From positions 496,001-560,000 of the forward strand of contig OX422192.1 in assembly GCA_949130485.1 (NCBI GenBank): a stretch of DNA of 64,000 nucleotides, read 5' to 3'. How positions within the stretch are numbered: position 1 is the first letter of the stretch; each line of letters starts with the position of its first letter. Positions 11,101 through 22,137 of the stretch are shown one piece after another. A program made the translations under genes and the position numbers. The notes under the pieces are model-generated. The model was not told the DNA's origin and made no database searches. It saw only the letters and a program-made list of their open reading frames with translations. This stretch comes from Agelas oroides. Taxonomy: Eukaryota; Porifera; Demospongiae; Agelasida; Agelasidae.

Positions 11101-12364
11101 TGTTAGTGTACCCAACGTAGATAATGCTGGTGGAGTCAACAATAACAGCTGTTGATGCTGTTATCTCTGTGTTTCCAAAATTCAGTCGTAGTGATCCACT
11201 AACAGGATACCCAGGGGCAGGATCAACAGCCTCCACATCACCAATAGCTAGTGGTTGTGTGAACTGACACATGTCCTGAAACTAAGAAGAATAACAACTG
11301 CATGTTTTAATTTATAGTGGGCTATACTACTGTTTATGGCATATCCAGCCAGGACAACTTTTACTCCCTGCTGGGCTCATGCTGTCCTGTCTGGTACATG
11401 AACTACTGTTACATGCACTCATGCATGTATACATATTGCCTACCTGAAATGTATCGCACTGAATTTCCCGATCCCATGCCACCTCAATCTCTACACTGTT
11501 TCTTGTTCCCGGGTCTGTACACTGAGTGTAGAATGTGTCCATACGATTATTAATGTCTGTTAAAGGAAAGGAGCAGATTCGATTGCGACCACCACTGTCT
11601 GAATTACACCTTGCCACCACAACAGTTGTACTAGGGGAACCAGCAAATGTGTCCAGCAAAGAAAGGCCACAGATCTCCGTGGTGGTTGGAAAGCCACCTC
11701 CACCACAATCAACTCTCACTTCATACAGTGCATCAAAGTTGCATTGAGTTGAACCTGAACAACTTGAAACATGACAGGCTCGCAACACTCTCAATCCCTC
11801 TACATCGTCAGGAGCACCATCAGCCATGAAGTAGTAAGCATTTGTACCATTCACAAAGCCACCAAAAAATGTTCTCATGAAACTAGTTCGTGTAATGCTG
11901 TAGTCTCTTGATCGTATAAAATATCTATCACCAAATCCATACTGTCTGAGGTTCATAGAAGTTGGTGCTCCACCGACAAAGCTTCCAACGTAGAAGCTGT
12001 TCTCCTCTGCAGTGAACAATGCTACCAAATCTGAAGAGGCAGAGGCTCTTGTCCTTCTCAGCTGCTCACCAGCATCAAAGTCACTGGCGTTGTACACAGC
12101 ACAGGACAGATCACTCAGACACACCACCACTCTCCTCTCATCAGAGCTCAGTGCCACCCTCAGTACACTGCTGCCCAGGGTCATGTTCTCCTGAAGACCT
12201 AGGGTGCTGTCCAGCCTGAGCAGGTGATTGCCGGCGGCTAGGAAGACCCGCCCGCCACCGTCCACCTTCATGTCAGAAGGACGTACGGAGAGAGAGAACT
12301 CTCGCTGCTGTGCTACAACTAAAAGTGGCAAAACACTGCAAAGGATAAGATGCATTTCCATCAT
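3075..12364 (-). CDS. RTK1: receptor tyrosine kinase with a complete plexin-type ectodomain
   Basis: A 26-exon model (minus): 12364-11444, 11275-11078, 11009-10878, 10051-9830, 9770-9590, 8442-8349, 8287-8182, 8113-7976, 7888-7787, 7673-7565, 7496-6881, 6788-6603, 6426-6336, 6274-6041, 5960-5868, 5806-5750, 5691-5522, 5314-5271, 5190-5086, 4882-4796, 4553-4336, 4216-4104, 4019-3848, 3782-3640, 3568-3384, 3295-3075. The lengths sum to 4938 nt (1645 residues), in frame throughout. Order: signal peptide ([17 protein letters not shown]), Sema (exons 1-3), PSI 1 (NPLCGWC), IPT-like, PSI 2 (NACGWC), IPT-like, PSI 3 (FECGWC) with IPT folds, one membrane helix, basic RHRKKQKK stop-transfer, tyrosine kinase, short tail. 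Probable role: a cell-surface receptor that binds through Sema and signals by tyrosine phosphorylation. The three PSI domains resemble plexins rather than Met, which has one. The ligand is unknown. Divergently arranged with PLX1. Confidence 0.88.
6499..6597. mobile_element. TAGCCT/GTTCCCAG MITE in RTK1 intron
   Basis: Ends CTAGCCTAGTTCCCAGG and its near-complement (GGGAACAAGGCTGG), with a further internal inverted pair (CCAGCTTTCCATCA / TGATGGAAAGCTGG) that folds almost the whole unit into a hairpin. Relatives occur throughout the window. Confidence 0.7.
8567..9328. mobile_element. 762-bp TIR element carrying a HIRAN reading frame
   Basis: Terminal inverted repeats of about 27 bp beginning CCGTAGTGTCCCG, one mismatch between the ends, flanked by a TA duplication (8565-8566 and 9329-9330). 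An inner G-tract hairpin lies near the right end. It sits in the RTK1 intron between exons 9770-9590 and 8442-8349. The RTK3 intron at the same place lacks it, which proves insertion. It carries no recognisable transposase and is probably non-autonomous. A 2-bp TA target fits Tc1/mariner-like and some other superfamilies. Confidence 0.85.
8802..9164 (-). CDS. HIRAN-domain-like protein inside a TIR element
   Basis: An intact 120-residue frame starting MATTFRIES, which I prefer to an upstream Met 12 residues earlier because the second copy of this domain also begins just before the matching FEAESCVRG segment. The HIRAN pattern is clear: VRGHHVY, then [20 protein letters not shown] and [14 protein letters not shown] domains bind DNA 3' ends in HLTF/Rad5-type helicases and occur alone in some bacterial and transposon-linked proteins. 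Here it stands alone with no helicase motifs. It may be a captured host exon or an element-encoded accessory DNA-binding protein. It lies antisense to nothing and in the same sense as RTK1, within an intron. Confidence 0.7.
   Translation of the reverse strand: MATTFRIESTVRGHHVYKAAWSPYIGEELPVQREVNNIHDDFAVAVLKNGNTVGHVPREISRVCWYFLHKSGSEMTCIVIGDRRRSEVDGKGLVVPCVYIFRGKQKHLDRLINLFAKLAA
10399..10748. mobile_element. 350-bp TIR element (CYGTAATCTCCCG ends) in RTK1 intron 3
   Basis: Ends CCGTAATCTCCCGAAAATA and the complement of CTGTAATCTCCCGAAAATA, flanked by TA (10397-10398, 10749-10750). The same insertion occupies the equivalent introns of RTK2 (31460-32341) and RTK3 (42687-43436) but not those of PLX1 or PLX2, so it is a marker of kinase-gene ancestry for this intron. 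Confidence 0.8.
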
Positions 12365-12381
12365 GCAATCATAGATAATAG

Positions 12382-12430
12382 ATAGTCTCGGAACCAGACC
12401 CTCAATTTTTCGAGAGTCTGGTTCCGAGAC
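12382..12430. mobile_element. 49-bp hairpin MITE
   Basis: Arms AGTCTCGGAACCAGAC and GTCTGGTTCCGAGACT around a short loop, flanked by TAGATAATAG on both sides (12372-12381, 12431-12440). The paralogous site near 45727 has a single TAGATAATAG and no hairpin, so this is a recent insertion with an 8- to 10-bp target duplication. Confidence 0.8.
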
Positions 12431-13229
12431 TAGATAATAGAGCATAGTAGGGATTGGAAACGCGTATATTGCGTGACGTCACTTACAATCCGAGTTGCGC
12501 CCGTTGCGCTTCATTGCTCGGTGGAAGGTGCTCTTGATAGCAGTACAGTTTCGATATAATACATCGCATATGGATTTCATTGCATTAATAATAAGTAAAA
12601 CACTCCGACGCATGAAGCGAAGTCCTTCACAAGTTCAAGGATCACTTTGCTTCTTGATAGGGCTGATGGAAGTATGTAATTTTCTAGCGGACTGTAGAGT
12701 TAGTATTGACATAATGTGAACAACAGATAATTGGCTGGGTAATAAAGAATTGTTTGGCTTGCATAGGTGAACACCAAAACAAATCGTAGTTCTTTGGCAC
12801 GTGAAATTATGCGTAAAAGTAGGTATGTTTTGTGTAATTTTAGTAGGAAAATAATGCAACTTGAAACTTTTTGCCTGACATAGACTTGTTACGATGTCCA
12901 TGAGTTGTTGTTTAAGGGAAAAGATGAAGGCCTACCGCAGATGGACTGCGGAGTGAACTCCACCGGGATGTACCGTGCAAGTCCCATTGGGGGTGTGGTT
13001 TTCGATCGAATGCCGACTGCTAGCAAACTGAGGCTAAACATATAAACTGACAAGATGCGCCGCAGTAGAAAGTAGGAGATTTCCAACAAGCTCATTGCTA
13101 TACTGGTGTGCTCATGAACTAAGACTTGTTCGCTCGGACTACCCACGCTAAATTACACGGAAGTAAGCTTATACGGACTTACAGCAACGCGGATGAAACC
13201 CGTAAAACGTTACGTTTCCAATCCCTACT

Positions 13230-13311
13230 TAGTCTATCAAGCTAGACCCTCTCTCACCTTTCTGGTCTCTCACTTTTCTGGAGGTGAGAGATGGTCTAGC
13301 TTGATAGACTA
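13230..13311. mobile_element. 82-bp hairpin MITE
   Basis: Perfect or near-perfect arms starting TAGTCTATCAAGCTAGACC, flanked by ATCCCTACT (13221-13229 and 13312-13320). Also present in the RTK3/PLX2 spacer (about 46553-46636), so it predates the block duplication. Length and 9-bp duplication resemble hAT-type MITEs. Confidence 0.8.
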
Positions 13312-13550
13312 ATCCCTACTATGCTTCTATTATCTATTATCTATGATGCAATGCAGTCGCGCGAGCAGTACCACGCCCCCGGTCATTACTTCCGGTTTTG
13401 AGGTCATCTCGCACCTACCATAGATAATATACCCTTCCGGTGCAACACGGGCTAGACGTGTGAGTATGTGATAATTGGCACTGTTTCCAATCCCGGGTAG
13501 GGTATATTATCTATGCTGTGACCGAGCCGGTTTTTGCCAACCGTAGAAAG

Positions 13551-16500
13551 ATGGCCTGGAACAGATGGAGAACTTGTAGCGCTTTGATTTTGTTGCTATT
13601 GATTGCAGGGGGAAGGACTCAGCAGCGAGAGTTCTCTCTCTCCGTACGTCCTTCTGACATGAAGGTGGACGGTGGCGGGCGGGTCTTCCTAGCCGCCGGC
13701 AATCACCTGCTCAGGCTGGACAGCACCCTCGGTCTTCAGGAGAACATGACCCTGGGCAGCAGTGTGCTGAGGGTGGCGCTGAGCGCTGATGAGATGAGAG
13801 TGGTGGTGTGTCTGAGTGACATGTCCTGTGCTGTGTACAACGCGAGTGACTTTGTTGCTGGTGAGCAGTTGAAAAGGACAAGAGCCTCTGCCTCTTCAGA
13901 GGTGGTAGCATTGTTCACTGCAGAGGAGAACAGCTTCTACGTTGGAAGCTTTGTCGGTGGAGCATCAACTTCTATGAACCTCAGACAGTATGGATTTGGT
14001 GATAGAGATTTTATACGATCAAGAGACTACAGCATTACACGAACTAGTTTCATGAGAACATTTTTTGGTGGCTTTGTGAATGGTACAAATGCTTACTACT
14101 TCATGGCTGATGGTGCTCCTGACGATGTAGAGGGATTGAGAGTGTTGCGAGCCTGTCATGTTTCAAGTTGTTCAGGTTCAACTCAATGCAACTTTGATGC
14201 ACTGTATGAAGTGAGAGTTGATTGTGGTGGAGGTGGCTTTCCAACCACCACAGAGATCTGTGGCCTTTCTTTGCTGGACACATTTGCTGGTTCCCCTAGT
14301 ACAACTGTTGTGGTGGCAAGGTGTAATTCAGACAATGGTGGTCGCAATCGAATCTGCTCCTTTCCTTTAACAGACATTAATAATCGTATGGACACATACT
14401 ACACTCAGTGTACAGACCCGGGAACAAGAAACAGTGTAGAGATTGAGGTGGCATGGGATCGGGAAATTCAGTGCAATACATTTCAGGTAGGCAATATGTA
14501 TACATGCATGAGTGCATGTAACAGTAGTTCATGTACCAGACAGGACAGCATGAGCCCAGCAGGGAGTAAAAGTTGTCCTGGCTGGATATGCCATAAACAG
14601 TAGTATAGCCCACTATAAATTAAAATATGCAGTTGTTATTCTTCTTAGTTTCAGGACATGTGTCAGTTCACACAACCACTAGCTATTGGTGATGTGGAGG
14701 CTGTTGATCCTGCCCCTGGGTATCCTGTTAGTGGATCACTACGACTGAATTTTGGAAACACAGAGATAACAGCATCAACAGCTGTTATTGTTGACTCCAC
14801 CAGCATTATCTACGTTGGGTACACTAACACCAGTGGAAGCTTTGTGGGAGCGGTAAGAATTAACCTAGAGATGTTGGAGATTATGTATGATTCATTTTAT
14901 CTCTTCTCTTCAACTTGCAGTTTCATATCACTTCCACCTCAAATTCACTCGGCCCAGAAAGAGCATTCTATACCAGTCGTATGTCATCTCCTGTGAGACA
15001 GCTGCAGTGGGAGAGTGAACTGGAGTATGTATATGTGGCTACAGACACATCTGTGAGTGTTAGATACATTTCAGTTTATGTGCAGTGAACAATTCTGATC
15101 TGGCTAGATCAAACAGATAGAATTGGGTGGAGCCTAAACGCTGTGCAGCATCCTGAGATCTTAGAATTATGTGTACCATTATATATAGAGCATTGTTTTT
15201 TGAAATTTTTGACAGTATCGCTATCAGCATATAAATATAAAGATGGCCCAGCCGGCAAAATTATAGCCTCAATTCCAGACCAACATGTCGTTCATTCCCT
15301 TGTGTGATGCCGGCCCGAAATACTATACATCTCTCATGTTTGTCAGAAGTAAACCCTACATTTATACCATATTTGCATGTGACTAAGTGTACCTAGCCTT
15401 AGCCTTGTTCTCAGGCACTAAAAAATTTTGGGGAACGCACGCGTGAAGTTTCCTTGGTAATCTGCATGCTACTCTGTTACAGTAAATATCAGCTTATTTC
15501 ACTTAACCTGCTGAAAGGCACCCTGTGAGACACATTTGGAAGGTTTTAAAGTCAGAACTGCTATTGCTTTGACAGCAATGGCTTGCATCATCTTGTTCAA
15601 GGTGATCAGTGAGCTTCAAAGGGAGAGACTGCATCATTCATGTACCGCAGTGTTTTTCAGCATTGAATGACAGACCGTGGTTAGTGTAGCGGAGTAGATT
15701 TTACCAACTCCTCCAGGAAATCGTAGAGAGCCGCACATGCACAAACAGTGCATACCAGGCACTCCCTCCGATTTTTTGAGTGCCTGGGAACGAGGCTAGT
15801 ACTAGCCTCTATTTCCCTAGCTAGAGTGAAGTGTAATAATTGAAAACTTTGTATAAAGGTTCTCCAACTCCCTCTGGAGGAGTGTGCAAACTTCACTGAT
15901 TGTGAGAGCTGCATCAGTTACAATAACCCACTGTGTGGCTGGTGTACTGTGGAGAACAAGTGTTCTCGGAGGTCCCAGTGCCAGAATGCAATGGAGCCGG
16001 TCAGATGGGTACAAAACTCTGACCAGTGCATCTCAAACACAATCACCCCCAACCAGTTCATCCTGGATGACCCAGAGATTGTGAGTGTTTCTTTATAATT
16101 GTATTGCATATTATTTGCATCACCAATGTGACATACTATCCTATAGCTGACTGTGACAGTCACTCCAGGATTGCCCCCACTGCTGACTAATGAGAGTTAC
16201 CAGTGCCGATTTACAGGCAAGGAAGGACTGAGGGTGATTGCAGATGCTGAGGAGGTAATTCAAAACACAACATACCAGTGCAACATCACTGGGAGGATCC
16301 CTACCTTCACTGGGGTGCAGCTAGGTAAGATGTACTAAAAGTATTCCAACAGGAACTCACGAGCCACTGAGTATACTATAGGTGCACAATTGTATAAGTA
16401 ACAGCATGGTTTCGAGTGCAATTTGAGATTAATAGCACGAGTGAATGGCTGTTAATTGCAGGAAGCAAAGCGGATTGCAATTATGCCAAATCCCAAATTG

Positions 16501-19500
16501 TACGAGAAAACATGCTGTTCCTTGTTAATCATAAACTTTGCCTAGTTTACAGTATGCTATAATAAGTATGAGTATGTATGTGATGTGGTAGTTTATAGTA
16601 TACAAATTTACAGTAAACTGTATGTCTTACAAGTTACAAGTTTACATTATGTTAATATAGTTTACAACAAATTGCTACTGACCAATCAGTGAGCGATTAC
16701 ACCTTGCATGGTTTTGTAGTTTTTGTATTTTTTGTCCAATCAGAATCTTTCCTACCTGTGCAATTACAAAAATAATTGCACACCTTTCTATGGGAGTAAA
16801 TGTATTGACACTAAATAAGTATATGATTAGTGTTGTAATCATTTATGCACTTACAGCGACAAACTTCAGTTTTGTGAGTTCAGAAGTTGGTATTCCCTTT
16901 GCTACTAATGTGGGTGCATTAACTGTGACCAGGTGTGAATCAGCAACAAGGTATGCAGTTAGATTCTACTCTATTTAATGTGCTCCTATCCTAGCTGTTA
17001 CTGTGAGTGGTAGTCTCATGCCCAGGCTCCTGAGTCTGGTAAGAGACTATTTGAGTGCATGTTCCAACCCACAGCTGCAGTCAGTGTCTCCAGACAGACA
17101 ATGCTTGTGGGTGGTGCATCTACAACAAAGTGTGCAGTGGTACTCCAGCTCCCTGTAGTGATGAAACTAATTGGTCTCAGGTTAGTCTGTGGCATAACAT
17201 TAGTGGCATGATATTGTGTCATCATGTGTATGCATCTGTGTACATGCCTAGCTGTCATAGTACTGGTAGCGCTGTGTTCCACACACACAGTTGAATGGGA
17301 CTAACACCACTTACCTGGATGTGTGTCCTCTCTTGGAGCCCTCACCCTCCACACCCACTGGAGACTATGTGCAACCAGTGGGTGTTGCTAGAGACATTGA
17401 ACTACAGACCAGCAACCTTCCAGCTCCTGTGAGTTTAACCATTCACTCTTAACCCTTGTTGTCTATGTCAGCAATTGTTTTACCATCTTCCAGATCAGTG
17501 GATTCAGGTATATCTGTACTTTGAGAGGAACTGTTAATCTTCCAACTGTCTACAACAATGAGAGCTCACTTACTTGTGTGGTGAACCAAAATCAGGTAAT
17601 GTACTCTAGGTATGACATTATAATACCCATAATTAGGAAAGATTTTTTTTTACCTTATAGTAAATAAACATACATGTATGTACTGATGTCCTCTGCAAAC
17701 TTCCACAGATGATTTTATCCAGTAGCTCCACTGGCAGAGAGAACATTACCATCAGTATTGTGTGGGAAATTGTGTCCTCAGGACGTCGACATCCAATTGA
17801 TCTTCGCACTCCAGTCAACAGTAAGTGCATCCTTGTTAACGATATTGTCAGTGTTATGGATGCATGTTTTTGTTCCCTGCAGTGGTTCTGTACAACTGCT
17901 CCTCACTAGCAGACGGTTGCTCCTCATGTCTGGGAGCTAACCTGGGAACAGGCTTTGAGTGTGGCTGGTGTGATGGGAGCTCAGATGACATGTGTCGTGT
18001 TTCAGAGGATTGCCGGAGTCCTGCACAGTTTGCCACTGTTCCAAATCAATGTCCTGCTGCAACTATCACAAGTGTCTTTCCAGCTTCAGGACCACCTGAG
18101 GGAGGGACAACTGTTAACATTACTGGCACAGATTTAGGAGTGACATATGCTGATATTAACAGGGTCACAATAGGCTCAAGTGCATGCATCACACAAGAAA
18201 ATTCTTATATCCCAGGAACACTGATTGTTTGTGAGACCACATTTACCAGTGCTCAAGGTTCCCAAGATGTAACAATTACCCTGCAGCGTGGAGCTACCTT
18301 GGTTGATGTTGTAGGACCATCACTGTTTACTGTTGTGGCACCGACTGTGACAGGAGTGGAACCATCATTTGGTCCAATGTCTGGGGGAACGTCCATTACC
18401 ATACGAGGCACTGGTCTCAACATCAGCAATGTGGAAGACACACGAGTGACTCTGGATGGAGAGGATGGACCGGAATGCACAATTCAGATGCTGTGAGTTT
18501 TATGAATACTGTATGTAGCTCAGCATGTACATAGTGACCGAGCTCATGAACAGTAACTTTATTGTATCTGATATTCCAGGGGTATTTCAGGGACAGAGAT
18601 CAGGTGTGACTCCACAGCCTACCCTTACAACAGTTCACTCCTTCCTTCAACTGGCTCTGTTGTTGTACACATTGGCAATGCAAATGTCACTGAAGATGGA
18701 GTTGAGTTCACTTTCAGAAGAGACCCCACTTTCTCCTCGGTCACTCCAACAATGACCATTCCAGCGTAAGTTATGTGGTGCAAACTGCACTCTGCTAACT
18801 CACCATGTAATGCAATGTCTGCATCTCATACCTCCAGTGGGGGTATTTCCTTGAACTTCACTGGGACAGACCTGGACTCTGTACAGCGTCCAACTCTTGT
18901 TGTCAACAACCATATGGCAACACCACCGGTACACACAGTTATGCAGCTGTAGACTCTTGTGCATGACATTATGGTGGTATTTCCATCTCCCCCAGAGAAC
19001 AGTGTGTCGTCCTGAGAGTGACACTTTGCTGGTGTGTACTGCTCCAGCACTCAGTGGTGGTGATCCATTGGACAACAGCATCAACTACACAATCATAATG
19101 GACAATGCTCCTGGTCCAAGTAACAGTGGTGACTTGAGACTGAGCTTGGCTCCTAACCCTAGGATTGCTACTGATGGCCTTGATACTACTGACTACACAC
19201 CCGGTGCAGGAACTGCAATCACCATTAATGTATGGACTACAAGTTTGATTAGTGAACAGTGATTTATATGATGTTGTTGTTATGTTCTGTGTCATGTTTA
19301 GGGTTTGAACCTGAACTCAGTTGATGAGAGTGAGATACGAGTGTGGGTTGGTGGAGAACCTTGTGATATCATCAGCGTCGGTGAGACCACGGTAGGTTGA
19401 TGTACACATGTATGTCAGTGAGACTATACTGAAGGTGACAGTCAAGTACTTGTTCCTTGTAGATTGTCTGTACCCCTCCTTCACAAGCACCAGGGGGCGT

Positions 19501-19845
19501 GATGGCAGCAACTGTGATGGTGAGTACAAGTTGTGCCTTCACAGGTTGTGTGTACTACCATTGAATGGCTTCTTTCTCCTCTAGGTGATGATTGGGAGAA
19601 ACTCCAATTTCACCGTTGGGACACTGACATACACATCAACCGGCTTAAACTTACAACTCATAATACCGGTTATTGTAGGCCCAGTCGTGCTTGTACTGCT
19701 GTTGAGTATGTTGGTGATCTGCATCATCATATGTGTGACCAGATCATCAGCACGGGCAAAGGACAAGTGTTTGACCACTCTTCTCTCACAAATGGAACTC
19801 TGGGAACTTGAGATGGCCGATGAGTGCAAAAGAGGTGAGCAGTAG
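13551..19845 (+). CDS. PLX1: plexin ectodomain and membrane segment without cytoplasmic GAP
   Basis: Exons: 13551-14486, 14655-14852, 14921-15052, 15859-16080, 16147-16324, 16857-16950, 17075-17180, 17291-17428, 17494-17595, 17709-17820, 17883-18492, 18580-18765, 18838-18928, 18996-19229, 19302-19391, 19463-19519, 19585-19834. The start is the ATG of MAWNRW, followed by a hydrophobic signal peptide; the frame upstream of it begins only with GTG. Domains: Sema, three PSI (GWC motifs) with IPT folds, membrane helix ([16 protein letters not shown]), and a juxtamembrane stretch ending LEMADECKR. The last exon keeps the GTGAGC donor that PLX2 uses to reach its GAP exons, but the copied block ends at 22486 and no GAP exon follows. 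Readthrough gives GEQ and a stop at 19843-19845. Probably a signalling-dead or decoy receptor, or a broken gene. Alternative: splicing to an exon I cannot recognise. Confidence 0.82.
15410..15798. mobile_element. TAGCCT-ended TIR element in PLX1 intron 3
   Basis: Left end TAGCCTTGTTCTCAGGCACT, right end the complement of TAGCCTCGTTCCCAGGCACT. About 390 bp. A near-identical copy at the same place in PLX2 (48682-49091) shows that it predates the block duplication. Confidence 0.7.
16392..16829. other. 438-bp intron segment present in PLX1 and absent from PLX2
   Basis: In PLX2 the sequence goes directly from CACAATT (about 49685) to GGTGTTGTAATC. PLX1 has 438 bp between the same flanks, with an imperfect inverted pair around AACAGCATG / CATGCTGTT. 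I cannot tell from two copies whether this is an insertion in PLX1 or a deletion in PLX2. Confidence 0.6.
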
Positions 19846-21850
19846 GATATCCTGATAATGTAACGTTGTTGATGGTGGTTTGTCTTTGAGTTTCTTATGA
19901 GTACGAGTTCTGACATGGCATTAGCATCCTGTAAGATGAAGGGTTAAACTTGGCATGGATCAAACCAAATTTAACCCCTTCCTCTTTTGGGTTTGGCCAC
20001 AATAGTTGCTGAACAGTACATCTCCGACATGAAGAATTTATGTTACCCTTATGGCACTTGTGATCAATAACCACTTTGAAGTATCTTTCATGCCTAAATG
20101 TTACTATCCCTCAATAAAACAGTACCATGTTTCGTAGACAGCTGAACCAATTTAGAATACGAATACACCATTGATGGTCAACAGTCATAATGCCTACCCC
20201 AAATCTCAAGTGACTTGTGTACAATGCTAGTCACACAAAGGTCAGCTACTTTCCCAAACAAAGCTCCTTCAAATGCTAGAAATGGCTTCTGTTATGGCCT
20301 CTCTTAGGTACCTAGCTACTGAGCTCAATTAGGAAACTGCACTTTGCTTCCTAGCAGCTGATGCAGCACTCAAAACAGACAAGCAAACTGCCCTCTAGTT
20401 CTGTGGCAGTATCCAAAACAGACACACTCTGTACCTATGTTACATTACCTCTCTCAACCTCTTGTGTAGCTCCTTTGTTCTTCTCTGAATCTTTTGACAC
20501 ACTCACACACAGCCTTGGTTAAATTTCAAAATGAACACAGTGAATGTGCAGCTGTCTTTTTGTTGGGGGTCACCTGTATTATTCTTGTAGATGGATACTA
20601 TGTGGCAGCAGTGTGTGTATCATGTATGGTCCTGAGTGTACTAATAGCTAGCTACTGGCATAGCAACAGCATTTAGTAGTAGCCCTCAGTTTAGATTGGC
20701 TATCTTAAATGAGATCATGGCATTCCTGCTCATGAATTACTCTTCATTGCAGCAATTGTCTGGCTGTGAATACTGTAACAGTGGCATACCAATACGCCCA
20801 TTTACAAGCCTAGTGGGAGCACTTAGCACAGCAGGTGGGTGGAATGTGTGTGATATCCATGTATGGGTGGTCAGCTATTTACATCTTTCAGTGTAGAATG
20901 ATGTGCTTACCACGCTGTAACTCTAGCTAGGATTTATGGAGACCTGTTCATTTTCACTTTCTGTGTTGATGATGAGATATCAACAGAAATGTTGCGAATG
21001 CAGACAGACATCTTTGTCATAGCCTACACAGAATAATTCATTCTGACTGATGTACAATCATAACGGTGACTTCAGGGCTAAGGATATATGTATTCTGATA
21101 CTGAAACGTGAGAGTGAAATGGCTTCCCAATAGTTTGCTGACGAATAAATGACAGTAAGGGTCTCACATAAACTGATACTTGAGACAGAAAGCGTGAATA
21201 CCTGTAGAACTGTCAGTTGATGATTGAAACTTATACCACCTGGGAAATGAACGAAGCGTGACCAGAGATGTTATAGTGCCATGCTTGATTGCCTCTTGAT
21301 TGGGCGAAGCATTGCTGGCCTTGTCCCTAGGTAATTACCACCACTAGCTCATTATTGCCTGAGGTATGACAAACACTGCCTGTTTTGACCACATGGGCAA
21401 TCAAAGACTGGTACAAGTGTTGCCATGGCAACAAGGTACAGTAGTGGGTGGCTGGCACAGTGAGGGCTTTTCCTGTTTGCAGTGTTTGGCATAGCTACTA
21501 GCAACATTTTAATTTTAATCTCAGACCTGATGCCGTTAGTTTTGGTTCGTCCCTGTTTGCAGTGTTTCGACTACTCATTTCTTTAATAGTGTTCAGCCTA
21601 AAGGCTGGTATCCCAATGAAGCACTTTACCTGGTTAGATTAAGATATAGGACCTGGAACTCTTAATTGGTTCATACTCGCTGAATGCTTCGTTTTTTGTT
21701 GAATGTACACATCAATCGTACTGGTAAAGTGGTGATGTCTGCTGGCATTGTTACCATAACAGAGTTGTTTCAACCCACAATTTAGGAATGGTGTTTCAAA
21801 ACAGTTTAGACTGGAGATAAAACGTTCCAAAAATCAGCTGAGAGAGCCTA

Positions 21851-21912
21851 TAGCCTCGTACCCAGGGTCTTTCTTGTGTGTGAAGAGGGAATGAACCTGG
21901 GTATGAGGCTAG
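21851..21912. mobile_element. TAGCCT hairpin MITE
   Basis: TAGCCTCGTACCCAGG at the left and CCTGGGTATGAGGCTA at the right, about 62 bp. The copy in PLX2 intron 17 (54711 onward) has lost its right end. Confidence 0.7.
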
Positions 21913-22137
21913 AGTAAGAGCGTGTAACTCCAATAGAAGCCCATAGTCCGGTCAAAATTATTGAACCGTACTAAAAATAGAACACCCGGTCACGTGCTTA
22001 GCAACAATGGCTTATGTCCATGTGCAGCTGTGCATACATGTTACTGTTTTTAGTACTCGCGGTAAAGTCCGACCGGTTCCAAATTTTACATAGTTACACG
22101 CTCTTACTCTAGCCGCCCGTTCTTATGCACTCTTGAA
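21913..22137. mobile_element. AGTAAGAGCGTGTAACTC TIR element, left end eroded
   Basis: Inverted ends GAGTAAGAGCGTGTAACT / AGTTACACGCTCTTACTC, followed by the outer right-end sequence (AGCCGCCCGTTCTTATGCAC). A complete relative is at 60046-60297 and a fragment at about 24089-24137. Absent from the equivalent place in PLX2 intron 17. Confidence 0.65.

Larger units (their letters stand above)
12365..13550. promoter_or_regulatory. Shared bidirectional promoter region of RTK1 and PLX1
   Basis: The two start codons face away from each other across 1.19 kb. The core (12447-13229) is bounded by an inverted pair AGTAGGGATTGGAAACG / CGTTTCCAATCCCTACT and contains the palindrome TGACGTCA (12474-12481), the consensus site of CREB/ATF proteins. 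The same core, including that site, is conserved between RTK3 and PLX2. No TATA box is obvious. Short reading frames in it are not conserved well enough to count as genes. Inference: one regulatory region could co-express both receptors. Confidence 0.55.

Noticed and set aside
3075-12364. Calling the kinases Met/HGF-receptor orthologues
   Set aside because: Met has a single PSI domain; here there are three, with plexin exon structure. The kinase subfamily cannot be settled by eye.
12889-13146. Conserved small frame in the RTK1/PLX1 spacer (also 46213-46470)
   Set aside because: Present in both copies only because the whole spacer is duplicated. It has no recognisable domain and overlaps the presumed promoter core.
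13518-13550. N-terminal extension of PLX1 (and PLX2 at 46811)
   Set aside because: The extended frame begins with GTG, not ATG. The ATG at 13551 (46844) is directly followed by a good signal peptide.
20494-20896. Small hydrophobic frames downstream of PLX1
   Set aside because: The corresponding region in PLX2 intron 17 (about 53380-53760) breaks the frames, so they are not under coding constraint.
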